NCBI GenBank assembly: GCA_019654715.1 | Contig: BPEH01000003.1 | Span: forward strand, 29,139-93,138 | DNA: 64,000 nt | Direction: 5' to 3' | Source of the DNA: Fidelibacterota bacterium | GTDB taxonomy: Bacteria; Fidelibacterota; Marinisomatia; Marinisomatales; Marinisomataceae | Shown: piece after piece, positions 9,140-17,481 of the stretch | Layout of the letters: every line of letters begins with the position of its first letter | How positions within the stretch are numbered: the first letter of the stretch is position 1 | The notes under the pieces: model-generated | The model's input: the letters and a program-made list of their open reading frames with translations, nothing else | Databases searched by the model: none | What the model was told of the DNA's origin: nothing | Made by a program: the position numbers and the translations under genes

Positions 9140-10030
9140 ATGAAATCTATTCTTTGTATCGTTAATCCTGTCAGTGGATTAGAAAAATCACTTAAAGTAT
9201 ACTATGAAGTAGAGAAAAAGATAGTAAATGCGGGATTTGCTCCTAAATTATTTACCACAAGCTATGCTGGTCATGCTACCGAATATGTTTCTACTCTAAA
9301 ACCAAATGAATTTGATAGGGTATTAGTTTTTGGAGGAGATGGGACAGTGAATGAGACGGTAAATGGACTATATCAAGCAGACTTATTGACTCATTTTCCC
9401 CTTGGCATTATTCCGACTGGATCTGGTAATTCAGTTATGCACGATATTGATTGTCTTGATTATCATGATGCAATAGATAGAGCTTTAGAGAACAATATTC
9501 AATTAATGGATGTAAATAAGGTTATTTTTGATGACGGAGTACGGTTGAGTATTAGTATTATAGGATGGGGAATGTTTTCTTATGGGAACCTTCTGGCTGA
9601 AAAGTTAAGATTTTTGGGGACAATACGTTATGATGTTGCCTCAATAATTAAGTTGTTGCAACGATCATTTTATGATGCAAAAATGACAATTAATAACACC
9701 ACATTTGATATTTCATGTGCATTTATAGTAGGATGCAATAGTATGCATACTGGAAAAGGCATGAAAGCAGCTCCAAATGGGGGATTCTTCGACGGAGTAA
9801 TAGATATATTGATTGTTAAAAATGATGTAAATCGATTTCAATTGATTAATTTATTTTCAAAGGTGTTTAGCGGAGAACATGTTCAGCTACCATATGTGCA
9901 TATAGAGAAGGCAAAATCATTCACAATTGATGCTTTGGGAGAATCTCTATTTAACTTGGATGGAGATTTAGTTAAAAGTAGTAAAATTAGCACCGAAGTA
10001 ATTCCAAAAGCGATTAAGCTTTTGGTATAA
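9140..10030 (+). CDS. Diacylglycerol/sphingosine kinase family lipid kinase
   Basis: A 296-residue DAGK-catalytic-domain protein (YegS/DgkB type). The N-terminal nucleotide-binding lobe has VNPVSG and the family signature FGGDGTVNETVNGL with GIIPTGSGNS after it. The C-terminal lobe ends with NLDGD. It likely phosphorylates diacylglycerol or a related lipid, returning it to phosphatidate. This fits the next gene, cdsA, which uses phosphatidate. It starts 3 bp after the RlpA-like gene. The exact lipid is not shown by the sequence. Confidence 0.85.
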   Translation: MKSILCIVNPVSGLEKSLKVYYEVEKKIVNAGFAPKLFTTSYAGHATEYVSTLKPNEFDRVLVFGGDGTVNETVNGLYQADLLTHFPLGIIPTGSGNSVMHDIDCLDYHDAIDRALENNIQLMDVNKVIFDDGVRLSISIIGWGMFSYGNLLAEKLRFLGTIRYDVASIIKLLQRSFYDAKMTINNTTFDISCAFIVGCNSMHTGKGMKAAPNGGFFDGVIDILIVKNDVNRFQLINLFSKVFSGEHVQLPYVHIEKAKSFTIDALGESLFNLDGDLVKSSKISTEVIPKAIKLLV

Positions 10031-10055
10031 TTAGGAACTATTCTTAGCTTCTCAT

Positions 10056-10706
10056 ATGAGTTCTCTTCAATCAAGACTTCCCGTTTATCTAATAGGTCTT
10101 CCTCTCTCTATATGGATTGTCTTAATTGGTGGATGGGCTTTCAAGCTTTTTGTAGTATTTTTTATGACTATGGCTTTCATCGAATTTCTTTCTTTGAGGT
10201 CAAAAGATAGAAATTTTATTCTTTGGGCTTTTTTTGGTATCTGTTATGTGTGTGTTGGTCTTTCATCTTTGCTTGTTTTGCGCAGCATCGATAACGAGCT
10301 GAATTCTTATTTTACACTTATGTTGTTCTGTGGAGTGACATTAAACGATACTTTTGCATACATCTTTGGTAGTTTGATTGGTGGAAAGAAAATTGCCCCA
10401 TCAATTAGTCCAAACAAAACTTACGCAGGTCTATTCGGTGGCTTGATAGCCTCCATAGCGTTTATATTGCTATTTGATCGCTTTGTTTTTGATCTTAGCA
10501 TAGGTGACCAGTGCATGTTCGTATTGATCTTCAGCATTGTTGGATTTTTAGGCGATTTATTCGAATCTTTCTTAAAACGACAAGCGAATGTAAAGGATTC
10601 ATCTCATCTATTAATGGGGCATGGTGGTGCATTGGATAGAGTTGATTCTTTAATATTGACATCTCCGCCAACATTGTTATATGTTATTGGTCAATATTTG
10701 TTATGA
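10056..10706 (+). CDS. cdsA: Phosphatidate cytidylyltransferase
   Basis: Integral membrane enzyme making CDP-diacylglycerol from CTP and phosphatidate, the branch point of phospholipid synthesis. The CdsA C-terminal signature is complete: SFLKRQANVKDSS followed by GHGGALDRVDS. The earlier motif SPNKTYAGLFGG is also present. At 216 residues it is shorter than the common 260-285, with fewer N-terminal membrane helices. The stop overlaps the next ATG by 4 bp, so it is translationally linked to the MutL-type ATPase gene. Confidence 0.9.
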   Translation: MSSLQSRLPVYLIGLPLSIWIVLIGGWAFKLFVVFFMTMAFIEFLSLRSKDRNFILWAFFGICYVCVGLSSLLVLRSIDNELNSYFTLMLFCGVTLNDTFAYIFGSLIGGKKIAPSISPNKTYAGLFGGLIASIAFILLFDRFVFDLSIGDQCMFVLIFSIVGFLGDLFESFLKRQANVKDSSHLLMGHGGALDRVDSLILTSPPTLLYVIGQYLL

Positions 10707-12530
10707 GTAAGAAGATTAAATCTATATTAGCAACGGATTGTGGTAGTACAACCACAAAAGCAATTTTAATTGAATGGAAAGACAATCGTTATCGTCTAAC
10801 ATTTAGAGGAGAAGCCCCCACGACTGTAGAAGCCCCTTTCGAAGATGTTACCAAGGGTGTTTTGAATGCTGTAATGGAAGTAGAAGAATTATCTGGAAGA
10901 ACAATTCTTGATGGAGATAAAATTATTACTCCTGATAATGGAAAAAAAGGGGTTGATATTTATGTGTCCACAAGTTCCGCAGGTGGTGGATTACAAATGA
11001 TGGTAGCTGGAGTGGTAAAATCTATGTCTGGTGAAAGCGCAGAACGTGCTGCTTTAGGAGCTGGATCAATTGTGATGGATGTGTTAGGGATCCAATGATG
11101 GTCGATTACCTCATGAAAAAATTACTAGAATTCGCCAACTAAGACCTGATATGATTTTATTATCAGGTGGTACAGATGGAGGAACAACAACGCATGTGAT
11201 GGAATTAGCAGAAATATTAGCAGCTGCTAATCCTAGACCTAGACTTGGTCAGAATTATAAACTGCCTGTGATTTATGCTGGCAACAACAAAGCACATGAC
11301 AATATTCAAAAAACATTAGGTGAGATATCAGATTTAGATATTGTGGAAAATATTCGTCCAGTTCTTGAACAAGAAAATTTGGAACCTTCTCGAGATAAAA
11401 TTCATGATTTATTTATGGAGCATGTGATGGCACAAGCACCAGGATATAAAAAATTAATGTCTTGGACAGATGCTCCAATTATGCCAACCCCTGGAGCGGT
11501 TGGTTCTTTAATTGAAATGATTGCAAAGAAAGAAAATATTTCTGTAGTGGGCGTTGATATTGGTGGAGCAACAACAGACATTTTTTCAGTGTTTGAAGGA
11601 AAATTCAATCGTACTGTAAGTGCTAATCTTGGGATGAGTTATTCAATTTGTAATGTATTGGCTGAATCTGGTCTGGATAATGTCTTAAGATGGGTTCCTT
11701 TTGATATTGATCATAGCAATTTGACAAATCGTATTGGAAATAAGATGATTCGTCCAACCACTGTTCCTCAATCGTTAGAAGAGTTGGTAGTGGAACAAGC
11801 AATTGCAAGAGAAGCTTTAAGGCTGTCATTTATTCAGCATAAATCATTCGCTACGAGCCTTAAAGGCGTTCAATCAGAAAGAACAATTTCTGATGCTTTT
11901 GAACAATCATCTAGTGGACAATCTCTTGTAAACATGATGGAATTAGATTTATTAGTAGGGTCCGGAGGGGTTTTGTCTCATGCTCCTCGTAGACAACAAT
12001 CTGCTAGAATGCTTATTGATGCATTTATGCCAGAAGGAATTACACAGATAGCGGTAGACTCAATTTTTATGATGCCTCAATTAGGAGTTTTAGCCAATAT
12101 TGATAGCAAAGAATTGAAAGATGACGCAAGTCAGGCAGCTTTAGAAGTTTTTGATAACGATTGTTTAATTAGATTAGGGACATGTATTGCACCAATAGGT
12201 AAGGCAAAACCAAGGTCTCAAATGGCCCAAGTATCTTTGAGTTTTGAAGATGGTTCAACAAAGAAAATTAATATCAATGAAGGGTCTTTAGAAATGTTGG
12301 AAGTTCCTTACGAACCGGTAAAGATTGAAATACAACCTTCAAGGGGAATTGATGTAGGAGCTGGAAAAGGGGAGCCATTAAGTTCCACAATTTATGGAGG
12401 GATTGTTGGATTAATCTTTGATGGTAGAAATCGACCAATTAATCTACCGAAGGATTCTTCAGAGCGTATCCAAAATTTACTTAATTGGTCTGATGCGGTT
12501 AATGAATATCCTAAAGGAGATTTGTTCTAA
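10703..12530 (+). CDS. MutL/GlmL-type actin-fold ATPase (frameshifted)
   Basis: About 610 residues once a frame change near 11095 is repaired (VLGIQ continues as DGRLPHEKITRIRQLRPDM). Two ASKHA ATPase motifs stand out: ATDCGSTTTKAIL near residues 10-20 and VVGVDIGGATTDIFSV, with GGTDGGTTTHV between them. This is the family annotated 'glutamate mutase L', named from genes beside the cobalamin-dependent glutamate mutase; its biochemical role is not settled. No mutase S or E subunit occurs in this window. Instead it overlaps cdsA upstream and the next gene downstream (TAATG), and is followed by four membrane proteins. I infer it powers or gates that membrane assembly. Confidence 0.82.
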
Positions 12531-13653
12531 TGGCACATTCGTATACTCCAGGATTAAAGGTTTTAAAAAAGACATTATTTAGAAAAGAAAGAATTTTGCC
12601 ACTAAAGGGAAAAGTCTTTTGTAAAGCAAGGGGATAAATTATCTCCAGAAACGATTGTAGCGTCAACTTCTCTTCCAGGGAATGTCCAAATGTTAAAAGT
12701 AAATAATATCCTCAATATTGAACCAAGAGATGTGAAAGATTGTTTGGTTGTCAAAGAAGGAGATAGTGTTAAAAAAGGTGAAAAAATTGCTGAAACAGCA
12801 GGGTTGTTAGGCATGTTCAAATCATCTCTTGAATCTCCAGTGGATGGTACTGTTGAGTCTATTTCAGATAGTACAGGGCGAGTTGTGTTACGTGAAGCAC
12901 CAATTCCAGTAGAAGTAGATGCTTATGTCCGCGGTAAAGTAGGAGAAGTAATTCAAAATGAAGGAATTGTGGTAACCTCTAGTGCTTCTTTTATCCAAGG
13001 TATTTTTGGTATTGCAGGAGAAAAACAAGGGGCATTACAATTAGTTTCTCAAGATCCGTCTGAAGAATTGACGGCAGAAAAAATTACAAATGATATGGCT
13101 GGAAAGATTTTAATCGGAGGATCATTTTTAAGCTTAGATGCATATAAAAAAGCAATGTCATGTAATGTTGCTGGGATAGTTGTTGGAGGGTTTAATTATT
13201 ATGATTTAAAGGAAGTATTAGGATATAATTTGGGTGTTGCAATTACTGGAACTGAAAAATTAAAAACGGCACTTATTGTTACTGAAGGATATGGATCAAT
13301 TCCAATGAGTAAGGCAACATTCGATTTATTAAAATCACATAATGGAAGTGATGCTTCCATCAATGGAGCAACACAAATAAGAGCTGGCGTAATCCGTCCA
13401 GAAATTGTTATTCCACTTAAAGATGAAGATAGTGAAGATTCATCTTCAAATGTACAAGAAGGAATTAAAGGAGGGAAGTATCGTAAGAGTAATCCGTTCA
13501 CCAAATTTTGGAAAAATTGGTACAGTTACTTCTCTACCAACCAAATTACATAAGATGGAATCTGAAACAATGGTGAGAGTAGCAGAAATTAAAATTGATG
13601 GTAAAAATTTCTTGATTCCAAGAGCTAACTTAGAGATGGTTGAATTACAATGA
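12530..13653 (+). CDS. Barrel-sandwich (lipoyl/RnfC-like) and KOW-domain protein (frameshifted)
   Basis: About 373 residues after repair of two frame changes (near 12617 and 13484). The N-terminus MAHSYTPGLKVLKK leads to two copies of a biotinyl/RnfC-like barrel-sandwich pattern: VKQGDKLSPETIVAST, and VKEGDSVKKGEKIAET followed by SPVDGTVESIS. The centre (IQGIFGIAGEKQG to VAITGTEKLKTALIVTEG) is unfamiliar. The C-terminus is KOW-like: VRVIRSPNFGKIGTVTSLP, ending LIPRANLEMVEL. There is no lipoylation MK motif, so a structural or adaptor role is more likely than a swinging arm. It overlaps both neighbours (TAATG and ATGA), which supports one functional unit with the MutL-type ATPase. Confidence 0.65.
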
Positions 13654-13924
13654 TTCAAAATTTAACAGTAGATGATAAAAACTTTTTAACAGGAGTTGCT
13701 AAAAAAATTATAGAATTAAAAATTGGGTTTCTCCTGCTATTTTCTTTTTTGAGATGGTAAAACCATTAAATTTTATTGGTAGCCAAACTATGGTATTTTT
13801 TGGCCCAATAGTTAGTGCATTTGTCAAAACAGATGGTTATTATAGGGCTGCAGAATTATTTGAAAGTAACGTCAGCGTAGAATTTTTAATCTCTGAATTG
13901 GAAAGATTAGGTAAAAATGGGTAA
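13650..13924 (+). CDS. Small conserved-looking protein of the MutL block (frameshifted)
   Basis: About 91 residues. ATG 13650 overlaps the upstream stop. The frame shifts near 13725, where KKIIELKI is followed by SPAIFFFEMVKPLNFIGSQT in another frame, and the stop is at 13922-13924. The middle is a hydrophobic segment with Pro and Gly (FGPIVSAFV) that could touch or insert in a membrane. The C-terminus is helical (YYRAAELFESNVSVEFLISELERL). The next start codon lies inside its last codons. It is too short for many gene finders and I recognise it only as part of this block. Confidence 0.6.
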
Positions 13925-14828
13925 CCAACGTGGTATAAAATATGGAATAGGTATTTTAGTAATCATCGTTTTTACCTATGTCTTGTCAAACTATCATGTT
14001 GCTTTAAATTTTATATTACGTCGTTGGGATATTACAATTGAATCAATTTTTAATTCAGATAGAGCGTTTCTGTTTATTGTTTTACTTACCGTTATCATGG
14101 TATTGCTTAATGAAATTCGAAACGCAAGAAAAGATTCTGATTCAATTTTTTTACGTACAATTCCTGGGTTAAAAGCTGTTGAAGAAGCTGTAGGTCGTTC
14201 TACCGAAATGGGTAGGCCAATTCTTTATGTTCCAGGCATTATGGATATGAACGAAGTTGAAACAGTTGCTGGTGTTATTATTTTAGGACATGTTGCACAG
14301 ATGACTGCGCAATATGAAACTGGTCTTGATGTGCCTGTTGCAAGATCTATTGTAATGCAGGCAGCAAGAGAATCTTGTAAAGAAGCATATCTTAGCCAAG
14401 GGCGACCAGAAATGTTTAATGAAGATATGGTTCATTATATTACCGATGATCAATTTGCTTATGCAGCTGGGGTAAATGGTATAATGCAAAGAGACAAACC
14501 TGCTGCATGTATGTATATGGGTAAGTTTTATGCAGAATCACTTCTATTTGCGGAAACAGGAAACGGGATTGGTGCAATTCAGATTGCTGGAACAGCATCC
14601 CAAGCGCAAATTCCTTTCTTTGTTACAGCCTGTGATTATACTTTAATGGGAGAAGAATACTTTGCAGCAAGTGCTTACCTTTCTAGAAAACCTGAATTAA
14701 TTGGTGGAGTTACAACACAAGATACGGTTAAGCTGATGTTAATTGGATTAATTATTGTTGGTTTGGTAATGCGTGCCCTATTTGATCTTGATATTGTTTC
14801 ATTCAATCTTTTGGATATAATCGGATAA
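13917..14828 (+). CDS. DUF6754-like membrane protein
   Basis: A 303-residue protein with two N-terminal membrane segments (YGIGILVIIVFTYVLS and AFLFIVLLTVIMVLL) and one near the C-terminus (LMLIGLIIVGLVMRAL). A large conserved-looking soluble core lies between: IPGLKAVEEAVGRSTEMGRP, LYVPGIMDMNEVETVAG, QFAYAAGVNGIMQRDKPAA, ESLLFAETGNGIGAIQIAG and ACDYTLMGEEYFAASAYLS. From memory this matches a domain of unknown function labelled DUF6754. The core has many Glu, Gly and aromatic residues but no motif I can tie to a known reaction. It sits inside the MutL block and its start overlaps the small protein before it. Confidence 0.7.
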   Translation: MGNQRGIKYGIGILVIIVFTYVLSNYHVALNFILRRWDITIESIFNSDRAFLFIVLLTVIMVLLNEIRNARKDSDSIFLRTIPGLKAVEEAVGRSTEMGRPILYVPGIMDMNEVETVAGVIILGHVAQMTAQYETGLDVPVARSIVMQAARESCKEAYLSQGRPEMFNEDMVHYITDDQFAYAAGVNGIMQRDKPAACMYMGKFYAESLLFAETGNGIGAIQIAGTASQAQIPFFVTACDYTLMGEEYFAASAYLSRKPELIGGVTTQDTVKLMLIGLIIVGLVMRALFDLDIVSFNLLDIIG

Positions 14829-14832
14829 TAAT

Positions 14833-15849
14833 ATGATTTGGAAAAGATATATACCAATTGCTATTGTAGGATTTTTCGGATCTCTTACTCTATTTGGTTG
14901 GTTTTTTGAGAGCGAAGGTATTAAGGCTTTTATTGATGATGATGCAACTCAATGGTATGATATTATTGCTAGTTTTGCAATTTTTCTTGGAGCATTAAAT
15001 TTATTAAAACTACAATTTTTAAAAGTTCTTAAACAACAATCAGGTTGGCAATATAGTGTTGTTGCAATTGTTTCTTTCTTTGCTGTTTTTGTTATAGGAT
15101 TTTTTATGAGAGGTGCTTTTGTTGTTGATATTCCTAATGCCGATGTGCAGAGTACATACTTTACACAAGGGGCGGCAGAAGAAGCGGTTAATCAGTTAAA
15201 AGATTCAGGTGTTACTGCAAGTATTACACCTGCACAATGGGGAGCCCATATACAAACAGAAGGAGGGTTATTTAAATGGATGTTTGATAACATCTTTACA
15301 CCTCTTTCAGCAACTATGTTTGCTCTATTAGCATTCTATGTTGCGTCAGCATCGTATCGTGCGTTTAGGGCAAGAAATTTCGAAGCAACACTACTTTTAT
15401 TAGCTGGTATTATTATTATGATTGGAAGAGTTCCAATAGGAAGTCTTATTCCGAGTTGGATTATTATGTACTTACTGGTTCTAGTTCTTGGAATAGTAGT
15501 CAATACATATTTTAAAAGCCGTGAGCTTGTTTTCATCGTAGTCGCTTTAGGTTTATTAGGAGTGACAGCTTTGTTCTTATACTTAGATTCGACAACAGTA
15601 GTAGATATATTTAATGCATTTATTACAGGTGGAGTAATTTCAGGTTTTGAAGTTCTTGGAAGTTGGTTCACAGGTTGGCCAATAAATCAACCATCAATAT
15701 TTTATCTACCTGCTTTACAGGAATGGATTTATACAGTACCTAATTTAGCTGGAGCACGAGCTATTATGATTGGTATTGGATTAGGGATTATTGTAACCAG
15801 TCTGAGATATATATTTGGATTGGAAAAATCATATATAGGTGATCAATGA
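14833..15849 (+). CDS. Polytopic membrane protein of the MutL block
   Basis: A 338-residue protein with about eight hydrophobic segments: for example IPIAIVGFFGSLTLFGWFF, IIASFAIFLGALNLL, VVAIVSFFAVFVIGFF, FALLAFYVASASY, TLLLLAGIIIMIGRV, IIMYLLVLVLGIVV, VVALGLLGVTALFLYL and a C-terminal IMIGIGLGIIVTSLRYIF. A soluble loop of about 60 residues after the third segment carries DVQSTYFTQGAAEEAVNQL. I recognise no transporter family signature. It starts 4 bp after the DUF6754-like gene, and its stop overlaps the next ATG. It is probably the main membrane-embedded subunit of the putative complex. Confidence 0.7.
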   Translation: MIWKRYIPIAIVGFFGSLTLFGWFFESEGIKAFIDDDATQWYDIIASFAIFLGALNLLKLQFLKVLKQQSGWQYSVVAIVSFFAVFVIGFFMRGAFVVDIPNADVQSTYFTQGAAEEAVNQLKDSGVTASITPAQWGAHIQTEGGLFKWMFDNIFTPLSATMFALLAFYVASASYRAFRARNFEATLLLLAGIIIMIGRVPIGSLIPSWIIMYLLVLVLGIVVNTYFKSRELVFIVVALGLLGVTALFLYLDSTTVVDIFNAFITGGVISGFEVLGSWFTGWPINQPSIFYLPALQEWIYTVPNLAGARAIMIGIGLGIIVTSLRYIFGLEKSYIGDQ

Positions 15850-16694
15850 GGTTTCTTGAAGATATTCTCATAAAGTTTGGATCAGTTGATAGAAGAGTAA
15901 TCTTTGTATTAATTGGATTAGCAGTACTTGTTCCTCTGTTGAGCCCTGTTGATCTTGCAATACGACCAACTCCATCTTCTCAAAAAGTTTATGATGCTGT
16001 TGATAGTATTCCTGATAATTCTAATGTTTTAATTTCATTTGATTATGGACCTAGTACTAGACCGGAAATTCATCCAATGACATTAGGTATTATGCGCCAT
16101 ATTCTTAGCCAAGATCGTGGACATAAAATCTATATAACTTGTTTGTGGCCCGATGGATTATATATGGCAAAAGATGCTTTAAAAACAATTAATGAAGAAT
16201 ACGATTTAGTTGAACATGAAGATTATGTTTTGCTAGGATTTAGACCTGGAAACGAAGCAATTGTAAAAGGGCTAGCAAGCGATTTACGTAAAGTATTTAC
16301 CGTTGATGCAGCGCAAAATCCAATAAGTGAAATTCCAATGATGGAAGGAATAAATAATCTAAACGATTTCCAATTTATGTTTACAGGTTCTGCAGGATAT
16401 CCTGGTACCTTTGAATGGGTACAATATGGAGCAGATCCAACAGGTGTTCCTCTTTCATCTGGCACAACTTCTATTCAAGTAAATGAAGTGATGCCTTATG
16501 TACAAAGTGGTCAATTAAAAGGAATTCTTGCAGGGATGCCTGGTGCGGCAGAATATGAAAAATTAATTGAGACGCCTGGTATTGCTATTCAAGGAATGGC
16601 AGCACAATCGTATGGACATCTTGTTATTGTCCTATTTATCATTTTGGGAAATTTAGCTTACTTTATTACCGAACGAAGAGAGAGGAAATACTAA
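15846..16694 (+). CDS. Two-helix anchored soluble-domain protein of the MutL block
   Basis: A 282-residue protein with one membrane segment near each end (VIFVLIGLAVLVPLLSP; HLVIVLFIILGNLAYFI). The large central domain is alpha/beta-like: NVLISFDYGPSTRPEIHPM, HILSQDRGHKIYITCLWPDG, EHEDYVLLGFRPGNEAIVKG and KGILAGMPGAAEYEKLIE. Which side of the membrane this domain faces is not shown. Alternating strands and helices suggest a Rossmann-like fold, but no cofactor motif is clear. It overlaps the upstream gene by 4 bp and the next gene follows with no gap. Confidence 0.68.
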   Translation: MRFLEDILIKFGSVDRRVIFVLIGLAVLVPLLSPVDLAIRPTPSSQKVYDAVDSIPDNSNVLISFDYGPSTRPEIHPMTLGIMRHILSQDRGHKIYITCLWPDGLYMAKDALKTINEEYDLVEHEDYVLLGFRPGNEAIVKGLASDLRKVFTVDAAQNPISEIPMMEGINNLNDFQFMFTGSAGYPGTFEWVQYGADPTGVPLSSGTTSIQVNEVMPYVQSGQLKGILAGMPGAAEYEKLIETPGIAIQGMAAQSYGHLVIVLFIILGNLAYFITERRERKY

Positions 16695-17477
16695 ATGGAA
16701 CAGCTGTCGTTCTCAACAATACTTGGTGCTTGGATTGCTGCATTCCTTACGTTAGGAATTTTCTCATATCTCTATAGAGATAATCCATTTTATAAGATAG
16801 CCGAACATGTATTTGTTGGTGTATCTGCTGCTTATTGGGCTGCCACATTTTATTGGACTCAAATTTATCCTAATTTATTTGGTAGGTTATTTGCTTTAGA
16901 TAGTCCATTTGCAAACATGTATGTTATTGATAAAGGCCATGAATACAATGGCTTATATTTCTTTCCGTTGCTTTTAGGTATTATGATGCTATTAAGTGTA
17001 TTCAAACAGGTTAATTGGATGGCACGATGGGGTATTGCTTATACGGTTGGAATTGCTGCTGGATTGAAAGCGTTTGGATATTTAAGCTCTAATGTTATCA
17101 GTCAGGTTAAATCTACTGCAGTAGAATTATTCAGTGGAGAATTAGCATTTTTTGCAATGTCTGGACCTAGTATTTTCAATAATATTGTTATTTTTATCGG
17201 CACAATAAGTGCTCTAATGTATTTTTATTTCTCAAGAGAACAGTCTGGAGCCTATGGACGTTTCACGCGTTTAGGAGTCTACTTTCTAATGATTAGTTTT
17301 GGTGCATCCTTTGGGTTTGCTGTTATGGGCCGAATTTCTCTGCTAATTGGGCGTTTTAATGATTTAATCTTATTTTCTGATCCATCATATAATTATGGTA
17401 CGTTTTGGATGTTAGGATTGATTATAGCAGCACTCGGTTATTGGTCATTCCAAAATCCTGAAAGAACAGAGGGATAA
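16695..17477 (+). CDS. Polytopic membrane protein of the MutL block
   Basis: A 260-residue protein with about seven hydrophobic segments, including ILGAWIAAFLTLGIFSYLY, VFVGVSAAYWAATFYW, FFPLLLGIMMLLSVF, YTVGIAAGLKAFGYL, NIVIFIGTISALMYFYF, YFLMISFGASFGFAVMG and MLGLIIAALGYWSF. It starts on the base after the preceding stop. I do not recognise the family. It ends the membrane block, 4 bp before the lysine 6-transaminase gene. Confidence 0.68.
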   Translation: MEQLSFSTILGAWIAAFLTLGIFSYLYRDNPFYKIAEHVFVGVSAAYWAATFYWTQIYPNLFGRLFALDSPFANMYVIDKGHEYNGLYFFPLLLGIMMLLSVFKQVNWMARWGIAYTVGIAAGLKAFGYLSSNVISQVKSTAVELFSGELAFFAMSGPSIFNNIVIFIGTISALMYFYFSREQSGAYGRFTRLGVYFLMISFGASFGFAVMGRISLLIGRFNDLILFSDPSYNYGTFWMLGLIIAALGYWSFQNPERTEG

Positions 17478-17481
17478 TTGA

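Noticed and set aside
10703..12530. True glutamate mutase repair protein
   Set aside because: No glmS/glmE gene is nearby and the neighbours are membrane proteins; I keep only the family name.
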